A stretch of 15,064 bases of DNA, from assembly GCA_027364815.1 (NCBI GenBank), contig DAHXOQ010000035.1:1-15064 (forward strand), read 5' to 3'. This document shows positions 1 to 7,838 of this stretch, piece after piece. Made by a program: the position numbers and the translations under genes. Source of the DNA: Acidobacteriaceae bacterium. Lineage in GTDB: Bacteria; Acidobacteriota; Terriglobia; Terriglobales; Acidobacteriaceae. The number at the start of each line of letters is the position of its first letter. Position 1 is the first letter of the stretch. The notes beneath the pieces are model-generated. The model was not told where the DNA came from and did not search any database. It saw only the letters and a list, made by a program, of their open reading frames with translations.

Positions 1-214
1 GGTCCTTACGGTTGATTTTTTCAGAGCTGATTGAGATTTTGGGTAGAGGCAGCGCATGGACCCATTGTGCAGGAGATGATGATAATTATCTGCAATGAGA
101 TGGTTTGAAATGGGTGGTTGAAGTCGATTTGCGTTCTGGATTCGAAGAGGGGTGATTGACTTGATGGAAGAGTGAAGAGTTTTGCGCAACTGAGAAAGGA
201 GAACTGAAAACGGT
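1..214. other. Left-edge spacer with no supported gene
   Basis: No convincing coding frame, RNA or terminator was found between the window start and the stop of the secreted-protein gene. One plus-strand frame is open from base 3 to a TGA at 96-98 and could be the tail of a gene beginning outside, and a minus-strand ATG at 58 is open to the edge. Neither can be judged from so little sequence. Confidence 0.4.
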
Positions 215-1048
215 TTACTTCGTTCTTAACATCTGAACCGCCTGCTTGTAATCAAGTCCTTGCGGCACAAGCGAGAATTCTGAAAGTTCGAGCGTTGCGT
301 CAGAAGCTTTGGATTTATAAAGGATACGGAAGGACATTTTCATCTTCATCTGAGTAGTGCGCCAGATTTTCGGAGCAACTTCAGCTTGCTCGATGAGAAT
401 AAAACCACCCTTATCGAGTTGCCCTAAAATTCCCCAGCCATAATCTACGTTCTCTTTCAAATGACCTTCAAGGCGGGTAATGCGCTCGGCTGTTGTGTCG
501 ATCCAGAGTTCACCTTCCACCGAGGTCAGAGCGCGGGTTTCCATGTCATCGGATTGGAAGCTCGGATTGGGCCTGAATGTGTACTTGGCGATGTTGCCGT
601 CGGTTCTGGAGTATTGATATAGAAAAGCGTCGGGCAGAACACGCAGGATCTTCATGGCACGGGCAAGGTCAGCGTCTTCACTTTTCTGGCGATGGCGCTG
701 GCGGCTGGGGTCGTTCAAGAGCAGGTTCAGGCGGTTCTGCTCGAGTTGCTCATCGGAGGCACTCAGCGGGGCATTATCTCGCGAGATGAGGCGCGCTACG
801 GCGCCATCGTGGGTCTCAATGATGATCTTTACAGTGGTCAGGCGCGGACTCGTTTTGCGCAGCCGGTAGCGCATCGGGTGTGAAGTGTCATTGTTTGCGC
901 GGAGTTCGTTGGCGAGGGCACGGTGGACGAGCGCATCCTGTGGATTGGTTTGAGCCGGCAGCGAGGGTATGGACAGAGTGCAGAGTGGCACAGCAATGGC
1001 CAGGGTCAGTGTGTGCATCATGAGTCTAAGTGGAAGCGAAAGCCGCAT
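215..1048 (-). CDS. Secreted protein of unknown function
   Basis: I do not recognise this family with certainty. The protein is 277 residues from the chosen start. The N-terminus (RLSLPLRLMM, then a hydrophobic stretch HTLTLAIAVPLCTLSIPSL, then PAQ-TN) reads as a Sec signal peptide with cleavage near residue 33. No lipobox cysteine follows at the cleavage point, so export to the periplasm or beyond is more likely than lipidation. The mature part is rich in alternating beta-type strands and has no catalytic motif I can name. Its second half (GELWIDTTAERITRLEGHL, then WRTTQMKMKMSFRILYKSKASDATLELSEF) resembles LolA/LppX-like outer-membrane sensor folds, but this is only an impression. The reading frame stays open upstream to 1096. 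I prefer the ATG at 1048 because it puts the charged n-region directly before the hydrophobic core. Neither start has a clear Shine-Dalgarno sequence. The gene is divergent from the bactofilin gene. Confidence 0.75.
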   Translation of the reverse strand: MRLSLPLRLMMHTLTLAIAVPLCTLSIPSLPAQTNPQDALVHRALANELRANNDTSHPMRYRLRKTSPRLTTVKIIIETHDGAVARLISRDNAPLSASDEQLEQNRLNLLLNDPSRQRHRQKSEDADLARAMKILRVLPDAFLYQYSRTDGNIAKYTFRPNPSFQSDDMETRALTSVEGELWIDTTAERITRLEGHLKENVDYGWGILGQLDKGGFILIEQAEVAPKIWRTTQMKMKMSFRILYKSKASDATLELSEFSLVPQGLDYKQAVQMLRTK

Positions 1049-1185
1049 GTTTACAAGTTTACTAGGGGGCGAGTGAAATCGCGATGTGGCACGCATGAAA
1101 CTTTGGACGCAGAGTGAAATGAAGCGTTTGCGAAGATCAAGCGTCTATGGAGTTAAGCATTACTTTGCAAACTCAGGGATATGGT

Positions 1186-1215
1186 TTGAAGCGAGGCGGC
1201 TCGGTTGCGTATAGT
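1186..1215 (+). promoter_or_regulatory. Candidate sigma70-type promoter for the bactofilin gene
   Basis: TTGAAG at 1186-1191 and TATAGT at 1210-1215 are separated by 18 bases and match the -35 and -10 consensus at four and five of six positions. A start near 1222 would give a leader of about 50 bases before the ATG at 1274. This is consensus matching by eye only. Confidence 0.4.
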
Positions 1216-1273
1216 GCGGAGAGAGACCCGCACAGAACTAGTTGCAGTGCAGGGCAGAATTTGGAGGAAATAC

Positions 1274-1645
1274 ATGGCGGTAGAAAGCGTACTGGCGCAT
1301 CTGGGCAAGACGATCATAGTTCGTGGTGAAATCAAGGGCAGTGAGGATCTGGTGATTGAGGGCCGCATTGAAGGCACGATCAGCTTGACCGAAAGCCGAT
1401 TGACGATTGGCCCGACAGCAGTTGCAGCGGCTGATCTGGTAGCGCGTGATGTGCTGGTTCTGGGGCAGGTACAGGGAAACATCACGGCAACCGGGCGCGT
1501 CGAATTGCGCGCAGGATCCAATATGGTGGGAGATATTCGCGCGACGCGATTGTCCGTTGAAGATAATGCCGTCTTCCGTGGCAAGGTTGATTTGACTCAA
1601 CCAGGTAAAAACGGAGCCAATGAGCCGGAGCTTTTTCAACGGTAG
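1274..1645 (+). CDS. Bactofilin (polymer-forming cytoskeletal protein, DUF583)
   Basis: This is a 123-residue bactofilin. Bactofilins polymerise without nucleotide into filaments under the inner membrane and scaffold envelope-shaping or wall-modifying proteins. The core, about residues 13-107, is a right-handed beta-helix made of short repeats: VRGEIKGSEDLVIEGRIEGTI, LVARDVLVLGQVQGNI, VELRAGSNMVGDI and LSVEDNAVFRGKVDL, each with the hydrophobic/glycine spacing of the family. The tails are short, as is usual for a minimal bactofilin. The ATG at 1274 was chosen over the upstream in-frame start at 1205 because GGAGG lies 7-11 bases before it and the protein then begins like known members. It is the first of three rightward genes; an 86-base gap separates it from the methyltransferase-like gene. 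No M23 peptidase gene, a frequent bactofilin neighbour, is seen here. Confidence 0.93.
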   Translation: MAVESVLAHLGKTIIVRGEIKGSEDLVIEGRIEGTISLTESRLTIGPTAVAAADLVARDVLVLGQVQGNITATGRVELRAGSNMVGDIRATRLSVEDNAVFRGKVDLTQPGKNGANEPELFQR

Positions 1646-1731
1646 TGGATTGGCTATCGATGGAGCAATGCGCGGAGAGATCGCGTTGAGCAGGATGAAG
1701 TCATTGGAAGCTTCAAAAGGATAGATAGAGC

Positions 1732-2385
1732 GTGCTGAACAAGATATTTGATCGCAAGCAGAATGATGGAGCGAGTATTGCACTCGCCTATAAGAATAGC
1801 CCGCGTGTTCCCAGGCACTCGGGTGGATGGGCTGCGCTGCGCAAACGTTTTGAAAAGGAGCCGGGTCTGCGGGTGATTGAAGCAGGCCCCATCAACGCGA
1901 CGAATATTAACTTCATTACTGAGCTGGGGCATAGTTTGTTTCTTGCGGACCTGGTGCATGAAGCATGGTCAGGCAACTGGGTGAAAGAGGGTGCAGAAGG
2001 GCCGGAGTGGGATGTGCAGGGCTACCTGGACCATACACTGCCATTGCGCGGACTGAAATTTGATGTGGTGCTACTCTGGACGGCGCTTGATTATCTGCCC
2101 GAGGCATTGCTGTCGCCGGTTGTGGAACGGCTTTATGAGTTCATGAATCCGGAAGGCCAGGCTTTTGCATTCTTTCATACACTCACCACTGGAGATGCAG
2201 CCTTGCATTGCCGCTTTCATCTGACCTCGGATGATACAGTGTTGGTTCAACTCGCCGAGCCGCAGCAGATACAGCGATCATTCACGAACCGCAGCGTGGA
2301 GCGGCTTTTTTCTCTTTGGGGTGGACAAAAATTCTTTCTCGCCAAAGATGGAGTCAGCGAAGCTTTGTTTACGCGCGAAGAATAA
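1732..2385 (+). CDS. Methyltransferase-like protein with degenerate SAM-binding motif
   Basis: The protein has 217 residues and starts at a GTG preceded by AAAGGA at 1716-1721. The layout resembles a class I SAM-dependent methyltransferase. A first strand and loop, LRVIEAGPINATNINFITELGHSLFLADL (about residues 46-74), sits where motif I is expected, and FDVVLLWTALDYLPEALLSPVVERLYEFMNPEGQAFAFFH (about 110-149) matches the motif IV to V region with its usual helix and strand. The glycine-rich loop normally written GxGxG is reduced to AGPINATN, so cofactor binding may be altered or lost. The C-terminal third (SFTNRSVERLFSLWGGQKFFLAKDGVSEALF) is typical of the small-molecule methyltransferase fold. 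No membrane segment or signal peptide is visible. It lies between the bactofilin and MBL-hydrolase genes on the same strand. A real substrate cannot be proposed from sequence; a non-catalytic partner role is possible. Confidence 0.75.
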   Translation: MLNKIFDRKQNDGASIALAYKNSPRVPRHSGGWAALRKRFEKEPGLRVIEAGPINATNINFITELGHSLFLADLVHEAWSGNWVKEGAEGPEWDVQGYLDHTLPLRGLKFDVVLLWTALDYLPEALLSPVVERLYEFMNPEGQAFAFFHTLTTGDAALHCRFHLTSDDTVLVQLAEPQQIQRSFTNRSVERLFSLWGGQKFFLAKDGVSEALFTREE

Positions 2386-2434
2386 GAACAAATGAATATC
2401 TGCAACTGATTCACTTGGATTGAATCTTAAGAAC

Positions 2435-2440
2435 AGGAGG
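2435..2440 (+). promoter_or_regulatory. Ribosome binding site deciding the hydrolase start
   Basis: A perfect AGGAGG stands two bases before the ATG at 2443 and eight bases before the in-frame ATG at 2449. Normal spacing favours the second ATG. Confidence 0.75.
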
Positions 2441-2448
2441 CAATGCAG

Positions 2449-3153
2449 ATGGATATTTTGAAAGGAACACGGGTAACCTGGCTGGGCCATTCCGTTGTTC
2501 TTGTTGAAACAGCGGCCGGAACCAGAATACTTATAGACCCTTTCATTACAGGCAATCCTAAATACCCGAAGAGTTTCAAACTCCCGGCAAAGATTGATTA
2601 CATTTTGCTGACTCACGGCCATGGAGACCACGTTGGCGACACAGTGCAGATAGCCAATCAATCAGGTGCGACGGTAGTGGCCATTTATGAGTTGGCTGAT
2701 TTCGTCGCTCAGCAAGGTTTAGAAAAGACGATAGGAATGAATCTGGGCGGCACAGTGAGGCTTGGTGAGGTTGCTGTGACCATGACTGAGGCAAAGCATT
2801 CATCAGGGGCTCACGGCGCCACGGGGACGGAATATGTAGGTATTGCTGCTGGTTATGTGCTCGAGATAGAGGGCGGCGCTGTTCTCTATCATGCCGGTGA
2901 CACGGCGGTCTTTGGAGATATGCGACTGATTTACGAGCTATACCGGCCGCAGATTGCCATGCTACCTATTGGCGGGCATTACACCATGGGACCTCGTGAG
3001 GCTGCGATGGCTGTCAGGTTACTTGAGCCGAATCTTGTATTGCCGCTGCACTTTGGGACTTTCCCGCCTCTGACTGGCACACCTTCTGAACTGCAAGAAC
3101 TATTGGGTTCCAGCGTGAAGGTGGCTTTTCTTGAGCCCGGAGATAGTTTGTAG
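2449..3153 (+). CDS. UPF0173-type metal-dependent hydrolase (metallo-beta-lactamase fold)
   Basis: This is a 234-residue member of the UPF0173/YtkL-like branch of the metallo-beta-lactamase fold, a cytoplasmic hydrolase family whose natural substrate is generally unknown. It shows the di-metal site in order: THGHGDHVGD (residues 55-64), HAGDT (148-152), GGHYTMGP (175-182) and the final histidine in LPLHFGTFP (about 201). The start of the protein, TRVTWLGHSVVLVE, is typical of the family, and the length is normal. Two in-frame ATGs occur at 2443 and 2449. AGGAGG at 2435-2440 is only two bases from the first and eight from the second, so 2449 is the likelier start. The gene follows the methyltransferase-like gene by about 60 bases and may be co-transcribed with it. 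A hairpin 40 bases downstream probably ends the transcript. Confidence 0.93.
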   Translation: MDILKGTRVTWLGHSVVLVETAAGTRILIDPFITGNPKYPKSFKLPAKIDYILLTHGHGDHVGDTVQIANQSGATVVAIYELADFVAQQGLEKTIGMNLGGTVRLGEVAVTMTEAKHSSGAHGATGTEYVGIAAGYVLEIEGGAVLYHAGDTAVFGDMRLIYELYRPQIAMLPIGGHYTMGPREAAMAVRLLEPNLVLPLHFGTFPPLTGTPSELQELLGSSVKVAFLEPGDSL

Positions 3154-3192
3154 CCATTTAAGATTGTTGCGAATTAGCTATCAATAGCAGAC

Positions 3193-3221
3193 AGGGGAGA
3201 AGCCATAGTGGCCGCTCCCCT
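3193..3221. terminator. Hairpin between convergent genes, likely bidirectional terminator
   Basis: AGGGGAG (3193-3199) pairs perfectly with CTCCCCT (3215-3221). Inside, GCCA (3202-3205) pairs with TGGC (3209-3212), leaving a three-base loop. The structure lies 40 bases after the hydrolase stop and 27 bases from the stop of the opposing small gene. No long T-run follows on either strand (TATCTT on the plus strand), so intrinsic strength is uncertain, but the position between converging 3' ends fits a shared terminator. Confidence 0.55.
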
Positions 3222-3247
3222 ATCTTGCTAGTCATTGAGAATATTGT

Positions 3248-3487
3248 CTACTTCTCGGCAGCCGCAGCTTTCTTTTGAGCGGCCCAACGGCGCTTGACGG
3301 CCTCGGCGATGCGACGCCGGCCCTCAGGCGAGATATTCCGCTTTTTCTTTCTCTTCTTGGGAGCCTTCTCTGCCTTTGTCGCCTTAGGGCCCCGGGTGGA
3401 TGCGACTGATCCGCTTAGCAGAGCCTTTGCCTGCTGTAGACGTGCGATCTCCTGGTCGATCTCGACCAAAATATCTTTGACTGCCAT
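3248..3487 (-). CDS. Small basic coiled-coil protein, putative nucleic-acid binding
   Basis: This 79-residue protein is not one I can name, though the architecture is one I associate with acidobacterial genomes. Residues 1-24 (MAVKDILVEIDQEIARLQQAKALL) form an amphipathic, probably coiled-coil helix. Residues 25-50 are a low-complexity lysine/alanine/proline linker (KATKAEKAPKKRKKKR), like a histone H1 or AlgP tail. Residues 51-70 (ISPEGRRRIAEAVKRRWAAQ) form a conserved-looking basic helix, followed by KKAAAAEK. The composition suggests DNA or RNA binding, possibly as an oligomer through the N-terminal helix; this is inference. The frame continues upstream to 3598, but the ATG at 3487 has an excellent ribosome binding site (AGGAGGAAC, about five bases away) and the upstream residues lack coding character. 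It converges with the hydrolase gene and has a long AT-rich upstream region. Confidence 0.85.
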   Translation of the reverse strand: MAVKDILVEIDQEIARLQQAKALLSGSVASTRGPKATKAEKAPKKRKKKRNISPEGRRRIAEAVKRRWAAQKKAAAAEK

Positions 3488-3705
3488 GTAGTTCCTCCTG
3501 TGATAGTGTGATTCGCTCTGCCAGCATTTTGTTTTTGTTGAATCTTTATCTTCTGACCTGAAATAGCTGAATCCACAAGAAAAACAATACTCAACCACAA
3601 GCTAAAAAACAAACAAAAAAGTGTTACTTTGAATGGGGCAATGGTAATGTTACCTGCAAAATAGCCTTCCAAGGTACTATTTATACTATTTTCGATGGAT
3701 TGCAT
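3415..3705 (-). CDS. Doubtful small membrane-protein ORF overlapping the basic-protein gene
   Basis: This 96-residue frame begins at an ATG preceded by AAAGGA with seven bases of spacing, which is better than chance for a shadow ORF. Residues about 27-48 (VTLFCLFFSLWLSIVFLVDSAI) form one convincing hydrophobic segment. Against it, the last 24 codons overlap the start of the well-supported small basic gene in another frame, the tail (WSRSTRRSHVYSRQRLC) looks non-biological, the base composition is that of the AT-rich spacer, and I recognise no homologue. It could instead be a leader for the gene below it, or nothing. Confidence 0.18.
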   Translation of the reverse strand: MQSIENSINSTLEGYFAGNITIAPFKVTLFCLFFSLWLSIVFLVDSAISGQKIKIQQKQNAGRANHTITGGTTWQSKIFWSRSTRRSHVYSRQRLC

Positions 3706-3841
3706 GGAGTCATCCTTTTATGTTTGACGAATAATCAATGAGAATTTGAGATCATTACGCGCAAGGCATCGTTGCGCACATGCATCTGTTATATGTGGAC
3801 ATAGAAACAGGAGACGGTCTCTGAGTAAGTGAAACAGCAGT
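3488..3841. other. AT-rich intergenic stretch with short palindromes
   Basis: Apart from the doubtful ORF, no gene is visible here. The stretch is clearly more AT-rich than its surroundings. Three inverted repeats lie close together: GCGCAA/TTGCGC (3759-3764 and 3772-3777, loop 7), TATGT-GG-ACATA (3792-3803) and GAGAC-G-GTCTC (3811-3821). They could be operators, a small structured RNA or remnants; nothing identifies which. The promoter of the small basic gene should lie in this stretch but no convincing -35/-10 pair was found. Confidence 0.35.
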
Positions 3842-3882
3842 GATAAAAATAAAAAGCCAGAGAGCCGTTTGGCTCTCCGGCT
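3842..3882 (-). terminator. Intrinsic terminator of the leu-ilv operon
   Basis: On the minus strand a 12-pair stem with one mismatch (3855-3866 with 3871-3882; arms read AGCCaGAGAGCC and GGCTCTCcGGCT on the plus strand) and a four-base loop is followed directly by TTTTT-A-TTTTT. It begins 18 bases after the ilvC stop. Stem, tight loop and U-rich tail make this a classic Rho-independent terminator. Confidence 0.92.
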
Positions 3883-3900
3883 ATTTTGTTACAGAGGAAA

Positions 3901-4923
<1,023 letters not shown>

Positions 4924-5031
4924 TGTCTCTTCCTTTTCGTTTTTAGAATTCTGTTGCTGGGAGAACGAACTGATTTCGTCCGGCTCCAAGAAATGTTTGA
5001 TTCCGCACAGATCGGAATTGAATCCGAGAAG

Positions 5032-5574
5032 CTAATTTGCGTGCGGCTGATTTGCCAGGCCCACATTCATGGCATGCTCAACGCTGCTGGTGTGTTGGCC
5101 TCGGCGCATCGTCATCTTGCCGCTGCGGCAGATTTCAAGAACGCAATTCTCCACCTCATTGAGAACCTCGATGAGCCCTTCAATCTTGCTTTCGACGCCG
5201 GTGATTTCAATCATCAGCGATTCCGGCGCCAGATCAACGATGCGGGCGCGGAAGACTTCGGCGAGTTCGAAGACGCGTGAACGCGATTCCGGGGTCACAC
5301 GAACTTTGATCAGTGCAAGCTCGCGCGTGACGGCGGGCGCTTTCGCAATGTCGTCGACTTCAACAACATTTTCCAGCTTATAAAGGCTGGCCCGAATGCG
5401 ATTGCCGGCCTCGGATGTGGATTCGCAGACGACAGTGATGCGCGAAAGGTCCTTGCGCTCACTGTGCCCCACGGTTACGGATTCAATGTTGATATTCAAA
5501 CGACGAAAGAGTGAGGCCACGCGCGTCAACACGCCGGGACGATCTTCAACGTAAATGACAAATGTATGCAGCAT
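5032..5574 (-). CDS. ilvN: Acetolactate synthase small (regulatory) subunit
   Basis: This 180-residue protein is the regulatory subunit that activates the IlvB catalytic subunit and confers valine inhibition. The N-terminal ACT domain is residues about 1-75 (MLHTFVIYVEDRPGVLTRVASLFRRLNINIESVTVG). The C-terminal small-subunit domain, about 85-165, includes LALIKVRV, ARIVDLAPESLMIEITG and the late motif CRSGKMTMRRG. Compared with E. coli IlvH, where N11, G14, S17 and N29 affect valine response, this protein has D11, G14, T17 and N29, so a working valine site is plausible. GGAGA a few bases upstream supports the ATG at 5574. It lies 21 bases downstream of ilvB. The name ilvH would be equally valid. 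Confidence 0.97.
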   Translation of the reverse strand: MLHTFVIYVEDRPGVLTRVASLFRRLNINIESVTVGHSERKDLSRITVVCESTSEAGNRIRASLYKLENVVEVDDIAKAPAVTRELALIKVRVTPESRSRVFELAEVFRARIVDLAPESLMIEITGVESKIEGLIEVLNEVENCVLEICRSGKMTMRRGQHTSSVEHAMNVGLANQPHAN

Positions 5575-5595
5575 AATTTTTCTCCGTCTCCTGTA

Positions 5596-7356
5596 TTAGT
5601 CTTCAGCGGATTCAATGAGTGGATTCTGACCTGGTCTGCGAATCATTTCGTGGAGCGCAGAGCCGGCAGGAATCATGGGGTAAACAGAATCTTCCTGCTC
5701 CACCATGAAGTTGAGCAGGAAAGCGCCCTTGTGATTGCGTGCCTCATCGACTGCGGTGGCGAGGTCAGCACGTGTGTGGACAGCGAGTCCACGAATACCG
5801 TGCGCGTCTGCGAGCTTGACGAAATCCGGGCTCACCAGCGGAGTAGCTTCGTAATTTTTCTCGTAGAAGAACTCCTGCCACTGACGCACCATTCCGAGGT
5901 AGCCGTTATTGATGATTGCGATGTTGATCTTGAGCTTCTCCTGCACTATCGTTGCGAGCTCGGCTGCGGTCATCTGGAAGCCGCCATCACCGGCGACAAC
6001 CCAGACTTCCTTATCCGGGCATGCGACCTTGGCTCCGATTGCGGCTGGCAGTGCAAAGCCCATGGTGCCGAGTCCGCCTGAAGTGATAAGCGTGCATGGA
6101 TGCTCGTGATGGAAGTACTGCGCCTCCCACATCTGGTGCTGGCCCACGTCAGTCGCAACAATCGCATTGCCGCCGGTGATGCGCCACAGATCGTGCATGA
6201 CGTGCGCGGCGTAGAGGTGGCCGGAGTCGGGAAGGTTCTTGATGTCGCGAACGGCAATAGCTCCCTTGCTGGCTTCAACAGTCTTGAGCCAGGCAGCTCC
6301 ATCACGCTTAGGGATGCGGGGCAGAAGTTGATCGAGGACTTCTTTGAGATCGCCAATCAGCGCCACGTCGGCCTTGATGTTTTTGTTGATCTCCGAAGGG
6401 TCGACTTCAATGTGAATTTTTTTTGCATTGACCGCGTAAGTTGACGGGGTGCCGATCACGCGGTCATCAAAACGCATGCCACAGGCGATGAGCAGGTCAG
6501 CCTCTTGAATCGCGTGATTGACCCAAGCCTCGCCGTGCATGCCCATCATGCCGACGTTCAATGGATGTGAGGCAGGGAAGCCGCCAATACCGAGCAATGT
6601 AACCGCGACGGGCGTCTCAGTGCGCTCGGCGAGCGTGCGTAGTTGCTCCATCGCGCCAGACTGCATCACGCCATGACCCGCGAGAATGACTGGGCGCTTG
6701 GCGTTGAGAATCAGCGCCGCTGCTTCGTCGAGTGCCTTGTCTGCGACGTGCAGCATCGGGTGCGGCTTGTAAGCTGCGGGCTTGGCGGCTTCAAAATCAA
6801 AGAGTGCGGTTGCCTGTTGAGCATCCTTTGTAATGTCAACGAGCACCGGCCCGGGGCGGCCTGAAGCTGCAATCTGGAAGGCCTTGCGAACTGCGGGCGC
6901 AATATCTTCAGCGCGCGTCACCAGGAAGTTGTGCTTGGTCACGGGCAGTGTCACGCCGGTAATGTCGACCTCCTGAAACGCATCCGTGCCGAGAACCTTG
7001 CTTGAAACCTGGCCAGTAATGCAGACGATCGGAATCGAATCAAGCATTGCTGTCGCTATTCCAGTCACAAGGTTAGTTGCGCCTGGGCCGCTGGTGGCAA
7101 TCGCAACGCCGACCTTGCCTGAGGCACGCGCATAGCCATCGGCCATATGCGCCGCGCCCTGCTCGTGACGCACCAGCACGTGGTGAATGGGGAACTTGCG
7201 CAGCGCGTCATAGACAGGCAGAATCGCGCCGCCGGGATAGCCGAAGACGTCCGTGACGCCCTCGCCTACCAGTGTTGCCCACAGAATCTCAGCGCCGGTG
7301 AGGCGTGTTGGAGTGGTGAGGTGTGCGTGCTGTTGGCTATCATCAATCGTTTTCAT
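5596..7356 (-). CDS. ilvB: Acetolactate synthase large (catalytic) subunit
   Basis: IlvB is the ThDP- and FAD-dependent catalytic subunit of acetohydroxyacid synthase, condensing two pyruvates or pyruvate plus 2-ketobutyrate. At 586 residues it has normal length. It shows the N-terminal ThDP domain with catalytic glutamate E65 in LVRHEQGAAHMADGYARASG, the loop SGPGATNLVTGIATA (about 89-103), the central FAD domain with RFDDRV (295-300), and the C-terminal ThDP domain with GDGGFQMTAAELATIVQEKLKINIAIINNG (456-485, the Mg-diphosphate motif GDG-x26-NN). These features indicate an anabolic AHAS, not a catabolic acetolactate synthase, and the adjacent ilvN agrees. The start codon overlaps the stop of the DUF4288 gene (ATGA, 7353-7356), with GAGGAGA upstream, so translation of the two genes is probably coupled. 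Confidence 0.98.
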   Translation of the reverse strand: MKTIDDSQQHAHLTTPTRLTGAEILWATLVGEGVTDVFGYPGGAILPVYDALRKFPIHHVLVRHEQGAAHMADGYARASGKVGVAIATSGPGATNLVTGIATAMLDSIPIVCITGQVSSKVLGTDAFQEVDITGVTLPVTKHNFLVTRAEDIAPAVRKAFQIAASGRPGPVLVDITKDAQQATALFDFEAAKPAAYKPHPMLHVADKALDEAAALILNAKRPVILAGHGVMQSGAMEQLRTLAERTETPVAVTLLGIGGFPASHPLNVGMMGMHGEAWVNHAIQEADLLIACGMRFDDRVIGTPSTYAVNAKKIHIEVDPSEINKNIKADVALIGDLKEVLDQLLPRIPKRDGAAWLKTVEASKGAIAVRDIKNLPDSGHLYAAHVMHDLWRITGGNAIVATDVGQHQMWEAQYFHHEHPCTLITSGGLGTMGFALPAAIGAKVACPDKEVWVVAGDGGFQMTAAELATIVQEKLKINIAIINNGYLGMVRQWQEFFYEKNYEATPLVSPDFVKLADAHGIRGLAVHTRADLATAVDEARNHKGAFLLNFMVEQEDSVYPMIPAGSALHEMIRRPGQNPLIESAED

Positions 7357-7763
7357 TGCCCTGTCTCCTCTTGAATTGCCGTGACTGCTTCACTTTGCCC
7401 TTGATCATGCTTTTCAAACGCTGCGAGTTTTTCCTTTGGCGTTACCATCGCGGTTATTTCATCGTCTGTGATCTCGTCGTATTCTTCATAAATGATTTCA
7501 GCACCATCTTCGAGCTTTTCATAAATCACGTAGAGATCGCGCAGTCCTCTGAAGGACACCCTTACCTCTTCACCATCGGAGTTTGTGAAACTGTAGTTGT
7601 AAACTTTCCCAAATTCCAAAGCCTTCTCATAAGCTTGCTCAATAGAATCAGACTTCACAAGCACGGTATTGACATAGATAGAATGGCTACCATCTAAGAA
7701 TGTGAATTGCTGAATTAATTCAGCAAGAAACCATTCCATGTCTTTTGGTATCCACTTAGCCAT
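7353..7763 (-). CDS. DUF4288 domain protein within the leu-ilv operon
   Basis: This 136-residue cytoplasmic protein matches my memory of the DUF4288 family, whose biochemical role is not known. The domain covers about residues 9-95: MEWFLAELIQQF, then IYVNTVLVKSDSIEQAYEKALEFGK, then VRVSFRGLRDLYVIYEKLEDGAEIIYEEYDEI. The conserved pattern is an opening W(F/Y)xAEL, an N-T-V-L strand followed by a helix with AYEKAL, and an FRGLRDL-Y-I-LEDGAE-YEE block. The C-terminal tail (about 96-136) is acidic and polar and probably flexible. The ATG at 7763 has GAGGG upstream; M9 is an alternative start. Its stop overlaps the ilvB ATG by four bases, which argues that it is made together with AHAS. A role as an AHAS-associated or pathway-regulating factor is inference only. 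Confidence 0.88.
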   Translation of the reverse strand: MAKWIPKDMEWFLAELIQQFTFLDGSHSIYVNTVLVKSDSIEQAYEKALEFGKVYNYSFTNSDGEEVRVSFRGLRDLYVIYEKLEDGAEIIYEEYDEITDDEITAMVTPKEKLAAFEKHDQGQSEAVTAIQEETGQ

Positions 7764-7778
7764 TTGTCAATCCCTCTG

Positions 7779-7838
7779 GGGCTAAAGCCCTAACCTAAAA
7801 CTTATGATGTGTCGTAGCGGCACGACTTAAGTTGTGCC
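7779..7838. repeat. Two REP-like palindromes between ilvD and the DUF4288 gene
   Basis: The 88-base spacer holds two short palindromes: GGGCTAAAGCCC (7779-7790) and GGCACGACTTAAGTTGTGCC (7819-7838, eight pairs including one G-U, loop TTAA). Both resemble palindromes I remember as dispersed intergenic elements in acidobacterial genomes, but no genome search was possible. No T-run follows either on the minus strand, so they are unlikely to be full terminators. They may affect mRNA stability or partial termination between the upstream leu-ilvD part and the downstream DUF4288-ilvBNC part. Confidence 0.5.

Noticed and set aside
1238..1783. 181-codon minus-strand ORF opposite the bactofilin gene
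   Set aside because: The bactofilin on the other strand is clear, with a strong ribosome site; the antisense product shows no known features.
4924..4989. 22-residue N-terminal extension of IlvC
   Set aside because: An excellent ribosome site precedes the ATG at 4923, and homologues begin there; the extension is polar and lacks family support.
7779..7838. Internal intrinsic terminator between ilvD and the DUF4288 gene
   Set aside because: The hairpins are real, but no U-rich tract follows on the minus strand, so they are listed as repeats instead.
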